From Streptosporangiaceae bacterium (lineage in GTDB: Bacteria > Actinomycetota > Actinomycetes > Streptosporangiales > Streptosporangiaceae): DNA of 18,987 nucleotides. The first letter of the stretch is position 1. The number at the start of each line of letters is the position of its first letter. Below, piece by piece: positions 15,369 to 18,987 of the stretch. Below the pieces are notes generated by a model. The model was given only the letters and a program-made list of their open reading frames with translations. It had not been told where the DNA came from and made no database searches. Where the stretch lies: the NCBI GenBank assembly GCA_030045295.1, contig JASIGD010000063.1, positions 1 through 18,987 of the forward strand, read 5' to 3'. Position numbers and translations under genes: made by a program.

Positions 15369-15869
15369 CTAAGGTGAGGGCTTCAGACGAGGCAACGCCA
15401 TGTGCAACCGGATCGTGGTGCCGGTCTCATCGGACCGCATTTCGACCTCATCGCAAACCCGGTGGACGATCCACAGCCCGTGCCCGCCCATGGCCTCCAG
15501 CGAGGGCCTGCGCCGGCCCGCCAGCGGATCAGCGATGAACCCGTCGTCATGGATCTGGCAAACGATCTCGTCGCTGTCGTACCAGACCTTCAGCGACCCG
15601 GGAGACTTGGCGTGGCGGACGGTGTTGGCAGCCACCTCGCTGACCGCCAGCACGAGGTCGATCGCGCGAGCCTCAGGAAGGCCGGCCTGTACGGCGCAGC
15701 GATGAACCACGGCGCGGACCGCCGACAGGTCAGTGGTGTAGGTATAAGACATGGCACCAGGTGCCGGAGGAGGCAGTGCGCCGTTGCTGCCTGGCCCGCG
15801 TGACGGTAGACCAGACAGCGCTTCTGCCGCCTCTGGCCCCCGCCCCGCGGTCTTTGCATCCCCGGCCAT
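15369..15869 (-). CDS. RsbW-like anti-sigma regulatory factor (HATPase)
   Basis: 166 residues from ATG 15869. Residues 41-160 form a GHKL ATPase domain of the anti-sigma serine kinase type: N-box EVAANTVRHA (Glu78, Asn82), G1 box DDG (108-110), then MGGHGLWIVHRVCDEVEM and TTIRL. RsbW/SpoIIAB-like proteins phosphorylate STAS antagonists and bind sigma factors. The first 39 residues have weak third-position G/C, and an ATG at 15752 would give a compact 127-residue protein. However, the LPPPAPGA segment just before residue 40 resembles the linker in front of this domain in longer MEDS-HATPase proteins, so it may be a shortened relative of those. No strong ribosome binding site marks either start. 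It is followed by the STAS gene after 63 bases. Confidence 0.87.
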   Translation of the reverse strand: MAGDAKTAGRGPEAAEALSGLPSRGPGSNGALPPPAPGAMSYTYTTDLSAVRAVVHRCAVQAGLPEARAIDLVLAVSEVAANTVRHAKSPGSLKVWYDSDEIVCQIHDDGFIADPLAGRRRPSLEAMGGHGLWIVHRVCDEVEMRSDETGTTIRLHMALPRLKPSP

Positions 15870-16328
15870 AAGCAGCCACGATACACCGGCAACAGAAAAG
15901 GACCGCGTCCACGCAGCTTATATCGTGCGATGTCAAATGCGCACCACTTAGCATCCGTGGCACGCGTGTATCCGCCGTGTACTGGGTAGGCGGAAAGGCG
16001 GTTCGTCTTCGGCTAGCTGCGCGGGCGCGGGAACCATCATCGCCACCGTCCTGGCGGGCCCGCTCAACTACGTGGGCGTGAACCCGAAGATCTCGTGTCA
16101 CTTGCCCTCCCCGAGCAGCTGAATCCCGGGGCACCCTAGCTCTCCCGGAGAAACGACCAAGCGAGCTATGGTGCAGCTTTACAGCCTCCTTCAGGAGTGA
16201 TTGGGCTACCCGCTGCCCGACTGGCCAAACCCGGCATCGTTCACGGTTCGTCGCCGGCCTGTTTTAGATGGCTGCCGCACGGAAACACGTCAAGAGATGC
16301 GGCTTCTTCACGACAGGGGTGACAAGCC
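15870..16328. other. 459-base gene-poor region
   Basis: This stretch lies between the divergent anti-sigma and methyltransferase genes. I see no complete gene. It contains one coding-like fragment (16018-16110, listed separately) and AT-richer sequence around 15895-15950 and 16140-16330, where promoters for both flanking genes are expected. AGGGG at 16315-16319 is a plausible ribosome binding site for the methyltransferase. Confidence 0.5.
16018..16110 (+). pseudogene. Possible remnant of a membrane transporter gene
   Basis: In one frame, 16018-16110 has almost uniform G/C third positions and encodes AGAGTIIATVLAGPLNYVGV followed by NPK and a stop at 16108-16110. The hydrophobic stretch plus LNYVGVNP resembles a loop found in NRAMP-type metal-ion transporters (helix, then LNF-x-G-I-x-P), but it is only about 25 residues long. 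Upstream codons in the same frame are not coding-like and no start signal is visible. This is a weak by-eye similarity; it could be chance. Confidence 0.25.
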
Positions 16329-16967
16329 GTGAGCACACCGCAGTCGCCCTACGGTCCGCCCGAGCGGCGGTCGGCCTACGGCGAGCACGCTCGTTTCTAC
16401 GATCGAGATACCGCCGTTTTCCAGCATTACCGCCAGTCGGTCGTGGACGCGCTCCCGCTGCGCCCTGGGCAGGTGGTCCTCGACGTGGGATGCGGCACCG
16501 GGCTGTGCTGCGGGATGCTGCGGGAGAAGGTAGGCCCGCGTGGCAGCGTGGTTGGTATCGAGGAGTCACCGGAGATGGTGGCGGTTGCGCGCGAGCACAT
16601 CGCAGGCGAAGGCTGGCGCAACGTCACCGTCGTGCAGTCCTCAGCCGAGGATGCCCGGATCGCCCTGACCGCGGATGCCGCTCTGTTCTGCGCCGTCCAT
16701 GACATCCTGCAGTCTCCCAGCGCGCTGCGGAACGTCATGGCCAGGCTGCGCCCGGGAGCACCGGTAGCCGCCGGAGGCGGCAAGTGGGCCTCGCCGGTCA
16801 TGGTAGCCGTGAACCTGCTGGTCAGCGCGCTTCACGCTCCGTACGTGCGGAGCTTCAGCGGATTCGACCGGCCCTGGCGGCATCTGGAGCAACTGGTCGA
16901 AGACGTTCACGTCCAGGAGATGGCGTTCGGCGGCGGGTACGTCATGACCGGCCGCAAGTCGGCCTAG
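16329..16967 (+). CDS. Class I SAM-dependent methyltransferase
   Basis: 212-residue soluble Rossmann-fold methyltransferase. Motif I VVLDVGCGTGLC lies at 49-60; the acidic residue after strand 2 is Glu78 (SVVGIEES); SSAEDA (104-109) and the strand-4 region ALFCAVHDILQ follow; and MARLRPGAPVAAGG (137-150) matches the post-motif III helix-strand. The closest general type is the UbiE/methyltransferase-11 family; the substrate cannot be told. The GTG start at 16329 follows AGGGG by 9 bases. The last six codons, TGRKSA, are duplicated directly after the stop. It lies alone between the gene-poor region and the hydrolase gene, with its own hairpin after it. Confidence 0.9.
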   Translation: MSTPQSPYGPPERRSAYGEHARFYDRDTAVFQHYRQSVVDALPLRPGQVVLDVGCGTGLCCGMLREKVGPRGSVVGIEESPEMVAVAREHIAGEGWRNVTVVQSSAEDARIALTADAALFCAVHDILQSPSALRNVMARLRPGAPVAAGGGKWASPVMVAVNLLVSALHAPYVRSFSGFDRPWRHLEQLVEDVHVQEMAFGGGYVMTGRKSA

Positions 16968-16984
16968 ACCGGCCGCAAGTCGGC
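16946..16984 (+). repeat. Tandem 18-base repeat across the methyltransferase stop
   Basis: GACCGGCCGCAAGTCGGC occurs at 16946-16963 and again at 16967-16984, a 21-base period. The stop codon TAG (16965-16967) sits at the junction, so the second copy repeats the C-terminal codons in frame but outside the gene. Confidence 0.95.
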
Positions 16985-16989
16985 GCGGG

Positions 16990-17009
16990 CGGCCGGCACT
17001 GCCCGGCCG
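16990..17009 (+). terminator. Hairpin after the methyltransferase gene
   Basis: CGGCCGG (16990-16996) and CCGGCCG (17003-17009) form a perfect 7-base stem with a 6-base loop, followed by a short T-containing stretch (GTTCTT). It lies 22 bases after the stop. Probable terminator. Confidence 0.4.
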
Positions 17010-17202
17010 GTTCTTCCGCCGTCGTTGACACCCGTCGCGTGCGCTCGGTGCGTCAGTCCGCGAGCATATTCATCACCAGCACGGGGAACACCCTGTAGTA
17101 TCCGGGTCCTTGGGTCCTGTCGGCGCTGCGCTGAGTCCGGCACGCCCGGGCCAGATGCGGAGTGGGCGCCGATCGCTGACTGGCAGCGCAGGAGAGTGAG
17201 CA

Positions 17203-18102
17203 GTGCGGCAGGTGCTTGGAACGGCAGCGGCTCCCGTTGCCCGCCTGACTGAGCTGCCGGGCCGCGGGGTCACCCGAGTGTGGGAGTGCGCCGGCCCGCC
17301 CGGCGCCGGGACGCTCATCCTTCTCCACGGTGTGACGTTCACAGCCGAACTCAACTGGGGGAACGTCTTCGAACCGCTTGCGCGTGATTTCCGGGTCATC
17401 GCGCTTGACCTGCGCGGCCACGGTGACGGGATCAGGGCCGGTTCCCGGTTCCGGCTCGAGGACTGCGCTGATGACGTCGCCGCGCTGGCCGAGGTCCTCG
17501 GCATCGGCAGGTTTGTCGCCGTGGGCTATTCGATGGGCGGCATGGTCGCGCAGCTGCTTTACCGGCGGCACGCCTCGCTGTTGTCAGGCCTGGTGTTGTG
17601 CGCCACCGCGCGTAACGTCCTGGGGTCTCCAGCAGAGAAGCTGGCCGCTCTGGCGCTGCCGACCACGGTCGCCGCCGTACGGTGGAACCCGATCCTGCAG
17701 TCGCTGAGCGCCGAGGTCCTCGGCATGGCACTCCTCGGCCGCGTCGACGACCCGGCCACCGCCAGGTGGGCGCGCGCCCAGCTGAGCCGGACCGCACTCG
17801 GCACCGCCATCTCTGCCGTCCAGGCCGTCTGCGACTTCACGTCGCACACCTGGATCAGCCAGGTCGACGTCCCCACCGCGGTGGTTGTCACGGCCCGGGA
17901 TCGCATCGTGCCAGCGAGCCGCCAGCTGAAACTGGCCCGGGCGATCCCGGGCGCATCGGTCTACGAGGTGGACGCCGATCACGCGGTGTGCGTCACCGCG
18001 CCGGATGTGTTCGTCGAGGCGCTGCTCCCGGCCTGCTGGTCAGTACAGCCTCGGCATCCGGCGCTTGGACGCGGCGCTGGACGGGCTGAGACCCGAGCCT
18101 AG
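17203..18102 (+). CDS. Alpha/beta-fold hydrolase
   Basis: 299-residue alpha/beta hydrolase. Visible features: the oxyanion strand LILLHGVTF (HG at 42-43); VIALDLRGHGDG (65-76); the nucleophile elbow GYSMGG with Ser110; the acidic residue in TARDRIVP (Asp233); and the catalytic His in DADHAVC (His260). A cap-like insert occupies about 140-215. These form a complete Ser-Asp-His triad, so it should be active as an esterase, lactonase or related hydrolase; the substrate is unknown. The GTG start at 17203 has GGAG (17191-17194) 8 bases upstream. The tail after about 280 is Arg/Ala-rich and probably disordered. It converges on the UdgX gene with a 39-base gap containing hairpins. Confidence 0.9.
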   Translation: MRQVLGTAAAPVARLTELPGRGVTRVWECAGPPGAGTLILLHGVTFTAELNWGNVFEPLARDFRVIALDLRGHGDGIRAGSRFRLEDCADDVAALAEVLGIGRFVAVGYSMGGMVAQLLYRRHASLLSGLVLCATARNVLGSPAEKLAALALPTTVAAVRWNPILQSLSAEVLGMALLGRVDDPATARWARAQLSRTALGTAISAVQAVCDFTSHTWISQVDVPTAVVVTARDRIVPASRQLKLARAIPGASVYEVDADHAVCVTAPDVFVEALLPACWSVQPRHPALGRGAGRAETRA

Positions 18103-18113
18103 CTATTAGCTAG
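18099..18113 (+). terminator. Short hairpin at the hydrolase stop
   Basis: CTAGCT (18099-18104) and AGCTAG (18108-18113) flank ATT; the TAG stop lies inside the left arm. A weak stem on its own, but next to a second hairpin at 18136-18156. Possibly part of a bidirectional terminator for the two convergent genes. Confidence 0.3.
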
Positions 18114-18135
18114 CACCCCGACGGTGCCACGCCGT

Positions 18136-18156
18136 CCCCGGTTACCTCGACCGGGG
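18136..18156. terminator. Hairpin between convergent hydrolase and UdgX genes
   Basis: CCCCGGT (18136-18142) and ACCGGGG (18150-18156) form a perfect 7-base stem with a 7-base loop. It overlaps the last codons of the UdgX gene and follows the hydrolase stop by 33 bases, so it could serve both. Confidence 0.35.
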
Positions 18157-18819
18157 CGAGGCCATCCGCCCGCGGCGGGCCGGAGCTAAGCGCGGACCGT
18201 CTCGCCGGCTCGCGCCCGCGGCGGCTTGGCGGGCGGTCACGAGGTCCTCGACCAGGCCGGCGTAGGAGCGTTCCCGGCTATCCGGGTCATCTCCGCGCAG
18301 CACGGCGGACGGATGGATGGTGCTCACCGCCAGCCCCCGCCACGTCCCGATCACCGCCTCTTCCACTTTCCCCTTGTGCTCGCCGACCCGGAAGCGCGAG
18401 CCGAACACGGCCTCGCCGGCCACCGCGCCGAGCAGCATCACCAGACGCGGGCGGACGATGTCAACCTCCGCGTCCAGCCAGAACGCGCAGGCCTTTATCT
18501 CGGTGCCGTTCGGGCGCTGGTGGATCCGGCGCTTTCCCCGCTCGGTCCACTTGAAGTGCTTGACGGCATTGGTCAGGTAGACGTCCGCGCGGCTGATGCC
18601 GCTGTCGTTCAGCGCCCGGTCAAGGACCCGCCCGGCCGGCCCGACGAACGGGCGCCCGCGCTTATCCTCCTGGTCGCCGGGCTGCTCGCCGACCAGCACC
18701 ATGGCCGCGTGCGCGTCGCCCTCGCCGAACACGGTCGCCGTCGCCCGCTGGTACAGGTCACAGCGCGTGCACGAGGCCGCGCTCTCCGCTAGTTCCTGCC
18801 AGGTCGTCACGGCAGACAA
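18142..18819 (-). CDS. udgX: UdgX-type uracil-DNA glycosylase
   Basis: 225-residue uracil-DNA glycosylase of the family 4-like UdgX group. Motif A is GEQPGDQED (44-52), followed by GRPFVGPAGRVLDRAL; motif B is HPSAVLR (169-175). The UdgX-specific loop KRRIH (96-100) is present; in the mycobacterial enzyme its His forms a covalent bond with the abasic sugar, trapping uracil-DNA. Iron-sulfur candidates are Cys17, Cys20 and Cys111. The place of a further Cys in ordinary family 4 enzymes reads KHFK (His88), as I recall for other UdgX proteins. The outer start is TTG 18819; GTG 18810 is equally possible. A GGGTAA element at 18820-18825 lies so close that the message could be leaderless or nearly so. 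The basic tail after about 200 is not conserved. Confidence 0.92.
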   Translation of the reverse strand: MSAVTTWQELAESAASCTRCDLYQRATATVFGEGDAHAAMVLVGEQPGDQEDKRGRPFVGPAGRVLDRALNDSGISRADVYLTNAVKHFKWTERGKRRIHQRPNGTEIKACAFWLDAEVDIVRPRLVMLLGAVAGEAVFGSRFRVGEHKGKVEEAVIGTWRGLAVSTIHPSAVLRGDDPDSRERSYAGLVEDLVTARQAAAGASRRDGPRLAPARRGRMASPRSR

Positions 18820-18858
18820 TTACCCGGACCGGATGGTCCCACGCCTGCCCGGATTGGT

Positions 18859-18883
18859 GGTTAGCCCCGGCCGCCTCGGGTAA
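18859..18883 (+). promoter_or_regulatory. Candidate SigB/SigF-type promoter reading rightward
   Basis: GGTT (18859-18862), 15 bases, then GGGTAA (18878-18883), resembling the actinobacterial SigB/SigF pattern. It would drive a gene beyond the right edge of the window. No coding region is seen from 18820 to 18987. By-eye match only. Confidence 0.25.
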
Positions 18884-18987
18884 CCGGTTCCGGTCACCGG
18901 AACCGAACGCGAAGGAAACCCGCGCATAGCGCACCGGCAGAAGCCCGGCAATCAGCGAAAACCCGGGATTCACCCTGCTTCTAAACG

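Noticed and set aside
18758..18973. A 71-codon minus-strand frame at the right edge
   Set aside because: It overlaps the UdgX 5' end in another frame and has no family similarity.

Overview
The window is high-GC DNA with strong G/C preference at third codon positions and frequent GTG/TTG starts. Its gene families (WhiB, a SigB/SigF-type sigma factor, ANTAR proteins, SpoIIE-type PP2C phosphatases, UdgX, a stand-alone LigD-type polymerase) point to an actinobacterium (Actinomycetota), probably a soil or filamentous lineage. I cannot name the genus. No rRNA, tRNA, CRISPR array, insertion sequence or prophage gene was seen.

Layout, left to right. (1) 1-1340: the 3' end of a CBS-domain gene, then a stand-alone LigD-like primase/polymerase gene, closed by a hairpin. 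(2) 1472-4216: a GAF-ANTAR gene converging, with abutting stop codons, on a PAS-GAF-PP2C phosphatase gene. (3) 4279-6211: a small GlsB/YeaQ-type membrane protein with a strong hairpin terminator, a SigB/SigF-family sigma factor, and a divergent WhiB-family gene. (4) 6227-10866: a membrane protein of unknown function downstream of a 1333-residue soluble hybrid histidine kinase. The kinase carries five exact 92-residue HAMP-type repeats, GAF, coiled coil, HisKA, HATPase and two receiver domains. (5) 11097-13490: divergent from the kinase, an ANTAR-GAF-PAS-PAS-PP2C protein. (6) 13515-15869: a GT4-fold glycosyltransferase with altered catalytic motifs, a STAS anti-sigma-factor antagonist and an RsbW-like HATPase. 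(7) 15870-16328: a gene-poor stretch with a possible transporter remnant. (8) 16329-18819: a methyltransferase, an alpha/beta hydrolase and, on the minus strand, a UdgX-type uracil-DNA glycosylase.

Most of the window reads as a stress-signalling hub. All parts of a partner-switching circuit are present: a sigma factor, an RsbW-like kinase/anti-sigma factor, a STAS antagonist and two PP2C phosphatases with sensory domains. Beside them are a hybrid kinase whose repeat array resembles osmosensing kinases, two ANTAR (RNA-binding antiterminator) modules and a WhiB regulator. The kinase divergent from a multidomain PP2C protein recalls the Streptomyces osaA/osaB-osaC osmoadaptation locus, but here an N-terminal ANTAR domain stands where OsaC has an RsbW-like domain. 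The physical linkage and domain content are seen in the sequence. That these proteins act in one pathway is inference. DNA-repair genes (LigD-like polymerase, UdgX) lie at the two ends.
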